The translations under genes were made by a program, and so were the position numbers. Shown here in pieces: positions 30,429 through 43,566 of a stretch of DNA of 64,000 nt; position 1 is the stretch's first letter, and each line of letters begins with the position of its first letter. Source of the stretch: Datura wrightii (Eukaryota; Streptophyta; Magnoliopsida; Solanales; Solanaceae); assembly GCA_035772735.1 (NCBI GenBank), contig JASDFA010000016.1, positions 145,154,501 to 145,218,500 of the forward strand. The letters run 5' to 3'. Below the pieces are notes generated by a model. That model was not told where the DNA came from and ran no database searches. It worked only from the letters and a program-made list of their open reading frames with translations.

Positions 30429-32169
30429 ACACCCTCAACTTAAGAATTTTTCATGTACACTAAACTAAATTATAAAACGATGTTTAACTAGAAAGTAAAG
30501 TAGAATACCAACAGCCAACACAACAAAATTTGCACAAAAAATCATTATTAGCTTTTGCCCCCTTTATCATTTAAACCAAGTCAGCTATGCCCATATGCAA
30601 CTACAACTCATGATATATAGAGATCAAGATATGGCATCTAACTATCAGCAAAGAATTAGGCTATCATAGTGATATTCACACAGACAACTGGCAGAATGCA
30701 ATACAAACCATGTACCCTCACAACAAATGAAGTCCCCAAAACTCATAGATATATAGAAATATGAATCTTGGAACTAATCAAGTAACACTCTCACTATCAC
30801 AAGAAAACTCCAAATACTACATATCAGATACCATAGGCTTACCTAGATTTTCTCTACTTTTATTTTTTGGATAGTTAGTCTAGGATCACTATAAGACGTT
30901 TCTCAGCTTGTAATGTAGGTTTCAAATAGGGTATGGTAGATATGGATATTAGTGACTAATTCTCCTTGGAACTACACAAATGGCTTCACTTTACACTTTT
31001 TACCCCTTTCTTCTCCTTTTAGCTTTTTCCTCCCTTTTTCACCATTCAAATGCAATGTGTGACAATCGTGTATTTTTTTATCATCTTTTTCAATTCTATT
31101 TCTTTTCTTTTAATAATTCAACTCATTTTTTTATTCACTTTTTCTTTTTACACCAAACGTCACTTTGCTTTGATTTTTTTTCTTTTTCACCCCCAACCGG
31201 TCTACGTACCCCTACTATACCTACCCTCAACTTAGGCATTTTGCCTGAGTTGAGGTTCACAATGTTCAAGGAGGGACCAAGGCCAAACAGGTTCATCATA
31301 AACATGGGAAGGTGAATGGGTAATCAAAGAAAAATGGTTAACTTTTAGGCTCAAATTTGGGATCAAGGGATTCATTTTGATTTGGTTGGATAATTTAAGC
31401 TAAAGTGGGCTAGAAAAATAGCCTATGATCCTTTCCGAACCAGCTATCCTACAACCTATGTAAAGACCAACCGGGCAAGTTCTAGATCCTTAATACATTA
31501 TTGAACTAGGTAAGCATCTTCACTCACTCAAGGTACAGGTTTGCATTAATTCTACCTATCTGGTTCGTGCACAGCTAAGCTACAACTACACCTACTAATA
31601 TACTAAATTCCATACAAAGAACCAAAGAAGTCATGCATTGCAGTTAACATACACAGCTAGACACCACAAAAAATTTTAAAACGGGTCATTTTTCAACATT
31701 TCAGAACATGTATATTTATTAACTGTAAAGTACTCCTAAACTACTTCTATATAAACAAAACACAAAAATAGAATCCTAAACATGCCTGATCTACTAGTTA
31801 GTATATCTGAGAGAAAAGAAACACGGCATTAAAAACCCTCGAACAAAAGTAAAAAACCCAAAAATCACAGTACACCCCCTTTAAAAAGCATGCTTTGTCC
31901 CCAAAGCATAAAATGTAAGAATTGAGAAAGGGACATACCTGTGGCGCTCTATGTGCTCCTATCAACCTACAGAGGCGGGTGTGCAGGCACACTTCCCTCC
32001 ACTGCAATTGTGGAACTACTGGTGGCCGACGCACTCAATGGTATCTCATGCAGGGGAATGGTCACCCCCTCAACTATACCGGTCACCATAGCAACCTTAG
32101 CACTATCTCGCGCTCAATGTGGCTCAGCCTAAGGGTCCTCGCCACCTGCAAACTCTCTCGAGATAGTAG
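30429..32169 (-). other. PPT-like tract and 3' non-coding region of element G
   Basis: Sense CTTAAGTTGAGGGTGT (30429-30443 complement) is the probable PPT. The rest is AT-rich, with a GCTTTGTCCCCAAAGC dyad near 31890-31906, and resembles family-1 and family-3 3' regions only in layout. No gene is supported. Confidence 0.45.
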
Positions 32170-33399
32170 TGGAGCTCCCTGCTCCTATGGCTCTCTCCTA
32201 CAACTCTGACATACGCTCATCATGACTTTGCAGGCTATCCACTGCCGCCCACTTGCGCTCTCTTTTCTCCTTTTTCTTTCTCTTCTTCTTTGAGGACTAG
32301 TCTTCAACTTCTTTCGAGACTGTCTTCTTTTCTTTTCCTCCACCGACTGCTGTTGGAGCCAATATGCCTCCAAATCTAGCTCCTCATCAAGCTTAGCATC
32401 TAACTCCAAAATGATCGGGGCTACTAATATTGCCGGCTGTCTAGACAACAACTCATCTACTTGGCTCCGCAAAGCCCCCAACTCATTACTCAAAATGCTC
32501 GTGTCTGAATGTTCATCTAGCTCTCATTGAAACGTAGCTCAAAGCTATCCAACCGACAGTGCAAACCTCTAGTGGCCTTCTCTATCTTAGCCTTCACCCA
32601 AGGCTTGATATTCTCCATCATCATGTTGACCTTATTATCGGTCAACGCCAATTGCTTGGCCATCTTCTGGAGGAATTCCTATGAAACCAAGCATAGCCAG
32701 TTGGAACCTGGCTAGGAATACCCAATGGAGGAGTGGAGGATGAACTCAGAGTTACTACTGTGTGGCCAGCCTCTATAGCCGGGATATCGGTCTACTCCTA
32801 TAAGGTAGAGGCATCTATATGCTCGCCTCTTACTGGATGTGGTGGTGGAACTACTGCAGGTAGTCTAACCTAGCGGATCAGGTTTATCTCATCCCGTATA
32901 AGGCCTACGTCCATGGTCCAATGGCCTCCGATCTGGTGACTATCTCTCGAATCACCCTAACACCTGCCTCCATGCAAAATCTATACATGAGGCTCGAGAA
33001 TGGGATAGTAGTGCTCAACCCCATAGCCCAGTCTTGGATCTCCTCCACTATCACCCTCGAAAAGGTGATAGCATATCTCAACATGATACACGCCACCAAG
33101 GCTGCTCAGTCTGCAATAAAGGTGTTGTCATTGACCGTCATTGCCAGCCTGTGGTTAATCAGTATCCGCAAGCCTTTGCTATAAAGTTCAGAAAGGCTTT
33201 TACGACTTGCTGAACACTGGTCACCCACTCTACCTCCTCCTTTTCCTCTACTATGACCTCGGTAAGACATTTCACTTGGCCTATCTCTTCTCCAAACCCA
33301 GCTACTTTACCTTTTCCAGAGCATCTACTCTGTGGTTGAACTCAGTTGTGGCATCTGGAGCTATGAATTGTGTCACATATAACATCTGAGCAATGGTGA
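32170..33399 (-). pseudogene. ORF2-like remnant of element G
   Basis: Minus-strand pieces: 33099-32905 reads IMLRYAITFSRVIVEEIQDW and SSLMYRFCMEAGVRV, like the central part of plant 'putative transposon protein' ORFs. 32650-32530 contains ENIKPWVKAKIEKATRGLHC. 32493-32185 is charged and Lys/Arg-rich (EEKKRRQSRKKLK). Frameshifts and stops separate them. It is the same class as family-1 ORF2 but far diverged. The right end is cut by element H. Confidence 0.45.
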
Positions 33400-36000
33400 T
33401 GTTACACCCCATAAATTTTCATTACTTAACCGACGTCTTCGTGTGCATGTCAAGAGTTCCTAGAGTACGGCACACATGGGAGAAGGCACGAAGGTGAATG
33501 TGCGAGCATGTTCTTGAGCGAGCGGGCGAAAGGAGACTGGAGGCAAGCGCTATGGGTGCTGAGCCGCACACCCCTCCCTCCATACATGGAGCAGCGCATC
33601 GCGCCACTACTCTACTGTAAGGGGAAGCACACCGTGGACCACCTGCACCGCCTCCACCTATATATAAGTTAAGTTGTGTGTTTGGATTCATTTCAAAACA
33701 TTTCCCAAATTGAGACCAATGGCTTAGATGACTTTTCCTCAAGATTTTCATCTAAGTAAAGGTAAATTATTCTATCAAACCTCATCTAATTGCAAATTCT
33801 TCTTGGGTAGTGAATCCCGAGCCTATGAGGAACATATCTATGGAGTTGAATCTTTGAAATTGTCCTAGTTTATATAGCCCAAGCGGGTAAACATCATATA
33901 AATCATCTTTATCTGTGGCTAGTATGTCTACAAGTCATAGTAAGTATTTTTACACTTCTAATCTATAAAAATTCATAAGTTTTTTTCAAATTGAACTTGT
34001 TTTGACTAATTGTCATTGTGTTTTGTGGGCTATGTCTATTGGCCTAATTCTTGAATTAGAAAGCCCTCTTCCCTTGGCGTATGAGCTAAGATATAAAGGG
34101 ACTAAGAGTTCCTAATCAAAGCATGAGTGATTGAGCAGAATTAGGCAATTGAGGTATGTTAAGGCTAATCTCTTTCAGCAAGTTATTCTCATCGTATAGT
34201 TGATATGACTTGTATCTTCGTAGTTGTTTGTGATTGTATGTGTTGTGGTTAGCTGCTACGATATGAATTGAGATTGTAGAATAGTACCCCTGGTCGGGAG
34301 GGATATATTAAGTGTTGACTATCGTTAGAAGAAACATAGAGATTTTCCTATATGTTTATTTACCGTCTAGAGGGACTAGTGATGTTTTACTATCGTACCG
34401 AGGCCATAAAGGCTTATGGTTATCTATTGAGCATACTTGGTTGAATCATAGGGCATAGCTAAGCAATATAATTTACTATTTTCATGTTGATATATATAGT
34501 AAAGCTCACCTACAAGTTGTTGGTGTACTTTGACGCCTACAGGGATAGAATCTTGTTAATATAATCTTACCTATATGAGTCAGTGGCACCAGGGCTACCT
34601 AATGAACTAGATGGTAACTTTCTAGGTGAACTACCTATAGTCAGTGACCGTATAGCTTCATTCGACTTACAGTTGGTCACGTCGGTTGCTCAGAAAACCA
34701 CCCTAGTTGTTAGAAGTCTGATAGACTATGTGATTATCCTAAATAGGGATCTTATTAGCTGTCAAAGATGGGGCTAACGCCTTTGTCTACTCATACAAAT
34801 TCCTACATAAATGTTGCCCAAAAGGGCTAAGTTTAAATAGATCTGCCAATGGGGCTACAGATCGCTTACTGGAGCTATATGACCTCTGGAAGAACCAGAT
34901 TGAGGCCTGCAAAGCTATATTAAAGTCTATTCACTTATGGACTTCCTTTTTGCCACAGTGGCATCACTGACCCTCAGTAGAGCCCAGACGGCTCAGATAC
35001 ATTTACAGGAGCCCATATGGTTCAGATATAGTTATAGGAGCCCAGATGGCTCAAATATAGTTACAGGAGCCCAAATGGCTCAAACACAGTCACAGGAGCC
35101 AAAAAGGCTCGAATACAATTTTAGATGATGAGTATGTTTATTTATAGGTTGCTTGCGAGACTATGGTGGTACAATTACAAGTATGTAGATTTCTTTGCAC
35201 TTTTTAGGGCTTATGGCGGCCCGGGTAGGTTATTCTATATTGTTTATACCTTATAGACTTATGGGGGCCAGGTTAGGTTCTTATTTGAATATTTTCATGT
35301 TCATGTTTGTGAGATTATTCAGGTTAACTTTTGTCCCTTATTGCTGATTACTTTCAGTTCCTCTATCAGCTTTTGTTCAGTTTATTATCATTGGTTTACA
35401 TATTCGGTACATATTGTACTAATGCCCATGCATGGGGCGTTGCATACTTGCCTACAGGTTCAGATAGATAGGTTTCAAGACCTCCTTAGTAGTTGTCCAG
35501 ACTCAGCAGATTAGGCAACTCCTTCCCTCTGGAGTTTCCATACGATTAGAGGTTTGCCTGTCTTTTGATGTACAGTTTTGGGTAGGTCGGGGCCCTGTCC
35601 TGACCAATACTTTACTCTTAGAGGCTTGTAGACTACAGTTCTTGGTTAGATTTTTGTTGTTGGTTATGTGGGGCTTACTTGTGTTATTTGTTGGCAGCCT
35701 TGTCAGCTTGTATATATGTAAATATGCGTCTGCTTTCCTTTGTTATGATTTAGACAGCATGGTGGTCTTATCAGCCCGCATAAGATGATACTATTGAAAC
35801 TGTTGGGTCAGCTGATTAGACACATGTGTTTACGTTGCGGCCTTGTCGGCCTGAGGCTATATTTTAAGCTGAGATATAGCCGATTGTTTTCTTAATTATG
35901 TGTTGCTGGTATGCAGCAAAAGTGTTTATGTCTAGCTAGGTCAGCTCAGGGTCCAGTATGGCAGTAGGTGCTGGTTACGGCTCCCAAGGTGGGTGAGACA
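33400..36000 (+). repeat. 5' LTR of element H
   Basis: 2601 bp, TGTTACACCCC...GGTGAGACA. U3 (33420-33655) is GC-rich and ends in TATATATAAG (33659-33668). The R-U5 part holds GGGTAGGTCGGGGCCCTGTC (35580-35600), familiar from Solanaceae gypsy LTRs. No genes inside. Confidence 0.75.
33659..33668 (+). promoter_or_regulatory. TATA box in LTR of element H
   Basis: TATATATAAG at the end of the GC-rich U3. Confidence 0.5.
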
Positions 36001-36004
36001 AACT

Positions 36005-36016
36005 TGGTATTAGAGC
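36005..36016 (+). other. Primer-binding site (initiator tRNA-Met type), element H
   Basis: TGGTATTAGAGC, one change from the usual TGGTATCAGAGC, four bases after the LTR end. Confidence 0.8.
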
Positions 36017-36319
36017 AACATCGTATCCTAGGAGGTTGCACGTCGTGTCTGGTAGAGTCTTGTTTATAAATGTGTTGTGCACCACATTTTATAAGCAGGA
36101 ATCTACGAGGCATGGTAGTATGGTTACCCCTCCTTCTTAGATCGTGCTATGAGCTGAGTTGTATAGAGTTGAGTCCCTAAGCTTATATCGTTATATCTGT
36201 CTAGAGTGATGTCTGATATAAGATAGACTACAGCCAGCTGAGAGCTAGATACAGCAGCGGGAGAGGGTACCAATAGGGTTCCATAGTTGAAGACAGCCCA
36301 GCCTGAGGGCGAAAGGGAA

Positions 36320-37446
36320 ATGTCTTCTCGATATCCCCAGTATTCTCCCGGGCACCAGGAACCTTATAAGGAAACATTTATGCCAACATTACTTCCAGTT
36401 CTTTTACACCCTCAGATCAGAATTTCAAGAATGCGGTATGTATGTTGGCTCAGATGATAGTTTCTCAGCGTTCCAGTAGTACTAGTTGTTGTTGAGCCTA
36501 CCGAGGGGCTCGGTAGTTCGAGGGTTCATGAGTTTCCTGCTTTTGAGTCCACAACAGTTTATAGGGACAGACTACAGAGAGGACCCTTAAAACTTTATAG
36601 ATCAACTAGAGAGGATATTGAGGGTTATGCATGTTTCATCCACGGAGCTAGTTAAGCTAGCAGTGCTCCGACTTCGAGATATAGCAATTCGGTGGTATGA
36701 GAATTGGGAATGGTCCAGAGGCAGAGATGCACTTTCACCAACATGGCCCAGCTTCTCTGAAGCCCTCATAGACCATTATTTGCCTTGAGAGATCCAGCAG
36801 ACCAAAGTAGAGCAGTTCTTACATCTGGAGCTGGCAGGATGAGCGTCCAAGAATACGCGTTGAGGTTGATTCCATGGCCAGATATGCACCAGCATTAGTT
36901 GATACTATGACAGCGAGGGTACACCAGTTTATTATGGGGATTGCACCAAAGTATGTGGAGTCCTATATTACAACTACATTATGAGATATTATCGATATCT
37001 CATGAATTTTGGACTTTGTTCAAAATATAGAAGAGATCAGGCAGCATCAGTATGGGGCCGAAAGGGTAGGTCAGGAGTAGTGTCGGAGGGCTAGAACCGC
37101 CAATTTTCAAGCAATGTTTTAGCGTGGGCCCAGGCCTCATTATTAGGTAGAATACCTAGGCCCTCACCTCAGCAATGACAGGGCAGTAAATCAGATAGTC
37201 ATGGACAGTCAAGTCTCGGCGAGAGTTCACAAGCGCCAGGTTCACAGCAGTAAAGAGGCCTAGATCAGATGAGGCAAGTTGTACCACGTTGTAGTACCTG
37301 CAGTAGGCGCCATTTGAGGGATGTAGATATGGCTCTACAACTTGTTATTCTTGTGGGAGGGAGGGTTACATGATGAGAGATTATCCAATTCCACTTCCCA
37401 GGGAAGATAGTGCAGGAATGGAAAGGCAATGCAGCTATGCAAAAGG
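36320..37446 (+). pseudogene. gag remnant of element H
   Basis: Broken frames read STELVKLAVLRLRDIAIRWY, then SFSEALIDHYLP followed by a stop, EIQQTKVEQFLHLE, and MSVQEYALR in another frame. This is the chromovirus gag domain. Near 37347 YSCGREGYMMRDYP is a decayed zinc knuckle. Many stops and shifts. The start is approximate, and the downstream end is cut by element I. Confidence 0.65.
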
Positions 37447-39661
37447 TGTCACAACTCCAACATAGGCCCGGATCGAGACTCAGGACAAAAAACCCATAGA
37501 GCCTCCAAGCCGACCCATGGCATGAACACATCATCTAACTCAATCACAATAAAAAGGAATATCGACATATTTAATATAGCAGAAGTCTGATAATGTCATA
37601 ACATCGAAATACACAACTCAAGACCGAAGCTAATTACATGTTATGTCTGAAAAGCCTCTACTATTGACGAGTTGATGGGATAAGACCCCAACTAACCCAC
37701 TAAAGTCTAAAACTAAAAGTACTAAAAATAATTGAGAAGAAGGGCCCTCGAAAGATGAGGATTCACCAACTCTGGCTAATAAGTGTTAATGCTGCAGGTC
37801 TGGCTAATGACGAAACTGAGCTTGTATCATGAAATGATATAGCATAAAGTATGCGGTCAGTACGTGGAACGTACCGGGTATGTAAGGTAAGTAAAAATAC
37901 TAAGTAAAATCATAAGCCATGCATATCAAAAATCATAATCAAGATAAGATTCTGAGAGTAGGTCTTGCATGCTCTTTTCTGAAATCATGATCTGTACATA
38001 ACTAAATATCATAACTGAATAGAATGACCCAAAGGTGAAAACTAATAATCATAAGTAAAACTGAACATTGGGTCAAACCTGTTGAAAACATAAAATCATA
38101 ACTGATGAACATGCATAACTAAAATCATGAGGAATAATGGGAAACTCGTCATATAACCGATATTACCACGATAGAGCTTACGTGGTCCCGACTATCACAC
38201 TCAAGTGGGCAGAGCTGTCCAAAGCCTTGTCAGCGCTAAGGATGCTACCATGATATTGATATCAAGTTGAATGCCCCTTAGGGGCAAGGGAAGCTCACAA
38301 GAGAGGTTCCAAATAATCTAAACATACCTACATTGGCGCGTAGTTCTGAGACATAGGGTTGACTGACCCTTAGCCTACACGGTGCTAGACACTACTCCCA
38401 AAAACATGCATATTCTCTCCATCATTTTTCAATGAAGTTGAACCATCGTCTATTGACGATGCTGACTCATAACATACATGCATAAATCTGAAACCATAAC
38501 ATGAGGAGCCTCGGGCTCAAACCATACCACAAGTTGAAAAATAGTGGGAGTCTAGACTCCAAAATCCATGTGGTAAGCTATTACATGAAGTTTAGATAAA
38601 TTATGAAACATACTTGATCATATGGGCTTGCGCAATACTTAAACATGCTTAACATGGACATGATCATTCGTAAACATGAATATAGACATGGGTAATTCAA
38701 AACCATACTTTCTTCATATACATCTCATCATGCTTGAATACATATTTCATATATCTCAACTTTCATGAACTTTCATGGATGGGCATCATAATTCATCAAA
38801 CTTGAAAACATTGTGAAATATGCCCATTAATCATAATTCAACATTACAAACATGCTTAGATCATATCCATGATTGAAACTTAGAGAATATACATGTTGGG
38901 TTAAAACCCCATAGATTCATCAACTAGAATTTCGTAAATTGAAGAGGGATTGAGCATGGGGTGGATGGATACACCCATTCATAGCCTTACATACCTGTAG
39001 AAATCTGATTTCTCAACTTCCTTGATTGCCCAATGAGAATTTGGGGGAAGAACTTGAGGAATTTAGGCTTGATCACCCTTAGGAGCTTCTAGACTTGCAT
39101 ACATGAAAGTGAATAGGCCTAGAATGAACTTGTCCCACTTAAAATACTCTATTCTAAGCTTAAAACGACGTAGTTTAGGCCTTAGAAACTTAGAAATTAT
39201 TGAAAAACCCTTAATAAATTCGCAGGGAAAAACACACTACCAGTCCCAACGAGGGACTGGATGACTCTCAACACTAACCATGACTCATGGTAACCTCCCA
39301 TTGCCTGCACTAGAACTCTTCCTTCGGAGGGTCACCACGAGGGACACCATGACTAGTGGTGTACCCAACGACTCGTGGTGACCAAGCCATTACCTACACT
39401 GCCCAAACATTAAATGTTCAATCAACTCTTAACCAAGACCATTAGATGAATCATGGTGCTGATCACGACTCGTGATCACACCCATGGTCACCTCAAAACT
39501 CAAAATTCCAACCCAGTACAAGCTGCTTCCCATGAGTCACTCAACGACTCATGGTGCACCCCATGGGTCACTACACCACTCATCTTGTGAACTGGTGCAG
39601 AAAATTCTATTTTCTCTGTTTAAACTCCCGGGTCTGATCTTAGGGTTTTCGGGGTATTACA
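37447..39661 (-). repeat. 3' LTR of element I
   Basis: 2215 bp. In sense it starts TGTAATACCCCGAAAACCC and ends AGTTGTGACA. Its U3 start (39240-39600) contains repeated dyads on ACGACTCGTGG, including GATCACGA-C-TCGTGATC at 39461-39477 and CCAGTCCC...GGGACTGG at 39240-39260. Confidence 0.7.
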
Positions 39662-39882
39662 ATATGTCCCCCTTGGGAACATTCGCCCTCCAATGTTGAA
39701 AATCATACTAAAAAGAAGAGAAATGTAATCATCATACTCAAATATTGTACATACAAGTTGGAAATTGACGGAGTGACTGACTCCGAACTGAACAACATGA
39801 CTGAACTGATTTCATGAATCATAGATACATTCATTGACATGAAAGAAACTAGGGCACATAAGATGAACATGAAACTAAATAG
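39662..39882 (-). mobile_element. PPT and 3' internal remnant of element I
   Basis: Sense GTTCCCAAGGGGGACATAT directly precedes the LTR (39662-39680). The rest is AT-rich and shows no frame. Confidence 0.5.
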
Positions 39883-41484
39883 TGTATTAAGGAGTAAACT
39901 AATACCTCATGTTGAATCTTACAAGTAATACAGTGACCCTTTTTAAGAGCCAGATGTCGAACCCACAGGGACTGGGCTAATTCAGCTAATTATCAAGTTC
40001 AAGTGTGACATTAACCCTCACAAGTGTTGATTATAAAAGTTTTTGATAGATTCTATTTAAATCTATTGGTGGTCACAGAAATAATCTGAAACAATATAAG
40101 AAGCAACTAGAGCTAAGGTCGGATAATCATGCAATGCTATACTTTGTAATGGTTCAAGTATGAAATTATCAATTGTTGTCTCACACAGTTGAAAATGCGA
40201 CGTTCATGGTCTCTCGAGCCTCTAAACATGACAAACTAGCCTCACAACTACATCGTTGAGTGGGGATGTGACATCCTAGTTCGTGGGCAATTCAACTACA
40301 TAGATGTGGTTTACGGGGTTTATGCTCTTGATTATGGACTTTCATACCTCTAATCATTTAACTCAACTTAGCTTCACAACTACTTCTACGAGTGGTGATG
40401 TGACAATTCTAAGCCGGTGGCTTGCTCTCATCCTGTTTTATCAACCAAGCAAGGCAAATTAGGTATATGTTCTATCCTAACCGCGAATCTTATCTAAAGA
40501 TAAGAACTTGCTCCCTACATTCTCTTATTCTTGCTTAAAGTTGCTCTTTCAAGATTTTACCTAAGCTTAACATATTTGTTTTCATGGTTATCAAGCATAA
40601 AAACAACCATAATGTAGAATGTAAGACAAAACAACAATTAACAACTCAAACCAAAACAAATTCATGCAATTACAATCATATCGCGTAGCCTCAACCCTAG
40701 AGGAAGGGTTTTAGCCACTCATGTTCGTACAAATATTCAAAAACATAATTAAAGTGATGTACTTACAAGAATAGATAAAAGAGAAGGTAAATTTGGTGAA
40801 CCCTAGGTGTGTTCTTCACTTCTCCCTCCGCTCCTTTACGGTTTTCAGAAAATATTTCGTGACAAAATAATTTTAGAAACTAAGGGTCCTATTTATAGTA
40901 AATAAGGAATGTACATTTTTTGCCTATCATGGAATGGCTCCGTGGCACGGAGGTGGTCGTACTAATTTGCCTCCGTGACACGGAGGTATCGCGAAAGCAC
41001 ACTAGAAATTGCATAAAAATCATTCTTTGCCGAGGCTCACCGCGATGGCAGCGTGGCACGCTGCTTGTGCAGCGTGTTTGCACCCATGAAACGGCCCCTG
41101 TCGCGCAGCTGTGCCTGGCGTGGCACGGCACTGGCGCGTAGGTGGCCTGCTTGCTGCCTTTTTCTCGCGCTTGGAATTGGTGTGGCATGGCGCTTGGCGC
41201 AGCACACGCACAGCATGGCACGCTGCCTGGCGCGGCCAGCCTTGCCAAGGCATGGTTCCTTGCCAACTTTTGCAATTTTCTTCCTATTCCATTCCTCCAC
41301 TTCACCCATCATTATTTAGTCCCTCAAATGCATTTTTCACCTACAAACACAAGGCCTAATCATGTTGGTTAGTATATATCCAAATTTACATAAAATCACA
41401 TGAGAAATTAAATGCATAGATAGACAAACACGACTAAACTAAGTTATAAAATAGCACTTGGGCACGCGATTATGTCCAAGATCA
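39883..41484 (-). repeat. 3' LTR of element C
   Basis: About 1602 bp. Ends GTCCAAGATCA like family 1, but the body is diverged. TATA (sense TATAAATAG) at 40889-40897. U3 (40929-41256) is a GC-rich island with CGTGGCACGGAGG, CCTCCGTGACACGG and many TGGCACG words. The left end at TGTATTAAGG is a best guess. The overlapping ORFs on both strands in the GC island are chance. Confidence 0.65.
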
Positions 41485-43308
41485 CTACCCCACACTTAAA
41501 GCTTTGTTCGTCCTCTAACAAACCTTTTACATCTCATGCACATGCGGACTCCCTCATAGCTAATTTAGCAAGTCAATTCAAGCTAAAACTACAATGACTA
41601 TTTAAGATAGCAAGTGAAAAATAGAGCATGCAAGATTTAACCATTAAAATTAATACAACCATGTTAAGACTTCCTAACCTCAAGAATTTTATCTTTCATT
41701 CAACATGTGGCCTCACAACACAAGAGAGTTACCCATTTTCACTCACAATGTTTGAAATCACACCATGTATGGGTATATAAATGGAAATTAAGCTCGCTCT
41801 CACAAAGAATTCACATGCATCATGTAGTAACCCATAAGCTTTCCTTTAGTGCATTACTGCACTAAGTAAAGGATGTGTGAACGTAAGATCAAGTAGGACT
41901 TATTGGGTTGTAATGTAAGCTAAGGGACGGGTAGGTACTATTATGGATAATAACAGTGGCTATCTTTCCGAAGCGCTTTTAATACATCGCACCTTCATTA
42001 TGGACATCTCTTCTTTTACTTCACTCTCCTGCTTTTCACTCTTAATTTCTTCTTCTTGTTCCCATTTCTTTAAGCACACTTAGCTTATTAGTAAGGAGTA
42101 CTTAAGCAACTTTTTCATTTATTTATTTTGTTACTCCCTACCAATACTCCAGCATTTTCAAACAAGTGCACCTTTGGCCTTTCTCAACTTCCACAACTGT
42201 TATTTTCCCTTCTTTTTCCTAACTCTCACTCCTTTACTCTTTCGGATTTTTCACTTAAGCACTTAGGAGTTTAGGATCAAATTCAGGGCTAATGAAAGAA
42301 AAATGATTAAGCTTATGTTGTAGCTATCAAAGAATAGGCTTAAGGCTCAATGGGGCTAACGAGGATTCAATATTCAAGGAAGTTAAGGCAAGCATTAGAA
42401 ATTTTGCTCATTCAAAGAAATGCCTAAATCATCTCCTACACTCTATCTCCTTCATTTTGTTTTGTATACGCACCAAGCAAGTTTTAGACACTCCACAATA
42501 TCATGGAATATTCAGAAACCTTACACTCTCAGCACATGCTCAATTCAAGACACATTCAGCAGACTCTTAACTCAGCTAATCACATAAATTTAGAATTAAG
42601 CTTAAAATCGGATCAAGTCACATTCACGAGGTTAGGTGTCTCAAACAAAGTTATACACTTCTTACATGCTCCAACACTAACCACACTTGCATATTACAAT
42701 CATGTATAGCACATAGCAAGAACATCAAACAATCAATTAGCTACGGGTTCAAAAACCAAAACCTATTGACTAATTTTTCCCTCAAGATGGTCGTCATCCA
42801 TCCATCGTCGTACATAGTCTCTACCTATGAATAAAAACGCTATATACAGACAAAGAAAAAAAATTTTATTCTTCGGTTCAAAGACCCCCCATCGAAAAAG
42901 AACCGAAACAAAAAACCAACGGGTGGTGAAGTCATGCTCAACTCAAAAAAAATTTCCAATATGTATCAAGCACTACATTCACCAAAATCATTAAGCACAA
43001 AAGTTTTGAAATTTCCCTCACCCCACACTTGAATCATGCTATGTCCCCAAAGCATCTAATTAAAATTCAAAAGGATGAGAAGTACTCCCTAAGGCCTTTA
43101 AGCGTAGCTAACAACATGTTTTTCTTCAAATTTGCACAAGTGGGTGTTTGACCCCACACTTTCCCTCTTCCATGCTTTTTAGCTTCCTCCTACAAGGGTA
43201 CTCAAGATTTTCCCTCCATCCGTGCTTAAATTTCCACCAAAAACACAAACACGATGAAAATAAACAAAATCAACACAAACAACAATTACAAATTGTAACT
43301 GTGGTACC
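41485..43308 (-). other. PPT and 3' non-coding region of element C
   Basis: PPT sense AAGTGTGGGGTAG (41485-41497). The region shares with family 1 the CACTTAAGCACTTAGGAGTT block (42256-42275, a decayed palindrome), the GATGGTCGTCATCCATCCAT block (42785-42804) and the ACCGAA repeats (about 42865-42915). No gene. Confidence 0.55.
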
Positions 43309-43326
43309 CTTGGGTTGTCTCCCAAG
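43309..43326 (-). other. Post-gag-pro hairpin, element C
   Basis: Sense CTTGGG-AGACAA-CCCAAG. A perfect stem whose sequence differs from family 1 (CACGGG/CCCGTG) on both arms. Confidence 0.75.
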
Positions 43327-43566
43327 CAGTGCCTAATTTTACGTCGCAGCACGACGTGGACTATCTTTTTCAGGACATCCGCATACCTGGGTTCCCTCTC
43401 GAGAACCATCTTTATCTCTTTTGCTTTTTAGAGAGAACAGCCTCCACTTTGTCCCTCTCTTCCTCCAACTTCCTCTCATACTGAAGTCCTTCATTAGACT
43501 CGGGCTGAAGACTAATCAGTTCCTTTGACCATGGACCTGTGGAATTTGCCACCCCACACTTATCCT

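Larger units (their letters stand above)
19067..33399 (-). mobile_element. Family-2 Athila-like element G, 3' part, split by copy 1d
   Basis: A minus-strand element whose 3' LTR is 19067-19444 plus 29198-30428 (about 1.6 kb), interrupted by copy 1d. It is followed by PPT-like CTTAAGTTGAGGGTGT in sense, a 3' non-coding region, and an ORF2 remnant. At 33400 it is cut by Del-like element H, and its remaining 5' part is not in the window. The first LTR base is uncertain; I chose TGTAAAAGTATGAC. Confidence 0.6.
33400..37446 (+). mobile_element. Del/Tekay-like Ty3/gypsy element H, 5' part
   Basis: 5' LTR, initiator-tRNA-Met-type PBS and a decayed gag. It is inserted into element G at 33400 and interrupted by element I at 37447. 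The rest of its pol is not in the window. GGTGA before 33400 would be the target duplication, but the other end is not visible. Confidence 0.7.
37447..39882 (-). mobile_element. Del/Tekay-like element I, 3' LTR and 3' end
   Basis: Minus-strand LTR followed on its right by PPT and 3' internal sequence, cut at 39883 by family-3 element C. Its LTR resembles that of element J. The rest lies beyond the window. Confidence 0.65.

Noticed and set aside
30980..31315. 111-aa plus-strand ORF with a hydrophobic start, like a signal peptide
   Set aside because: It lies antisense in the T-rich 3' region of element G, has low complexity, and is not conserved in related elements.
40889..41372. Cluster of overlapping ORFs on both strands, 73-138 aa
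   Set aside because: They lie in the GC-rich U3 of element C, where stop codons are rare. Frames overlap on both strands and none matches a known family.
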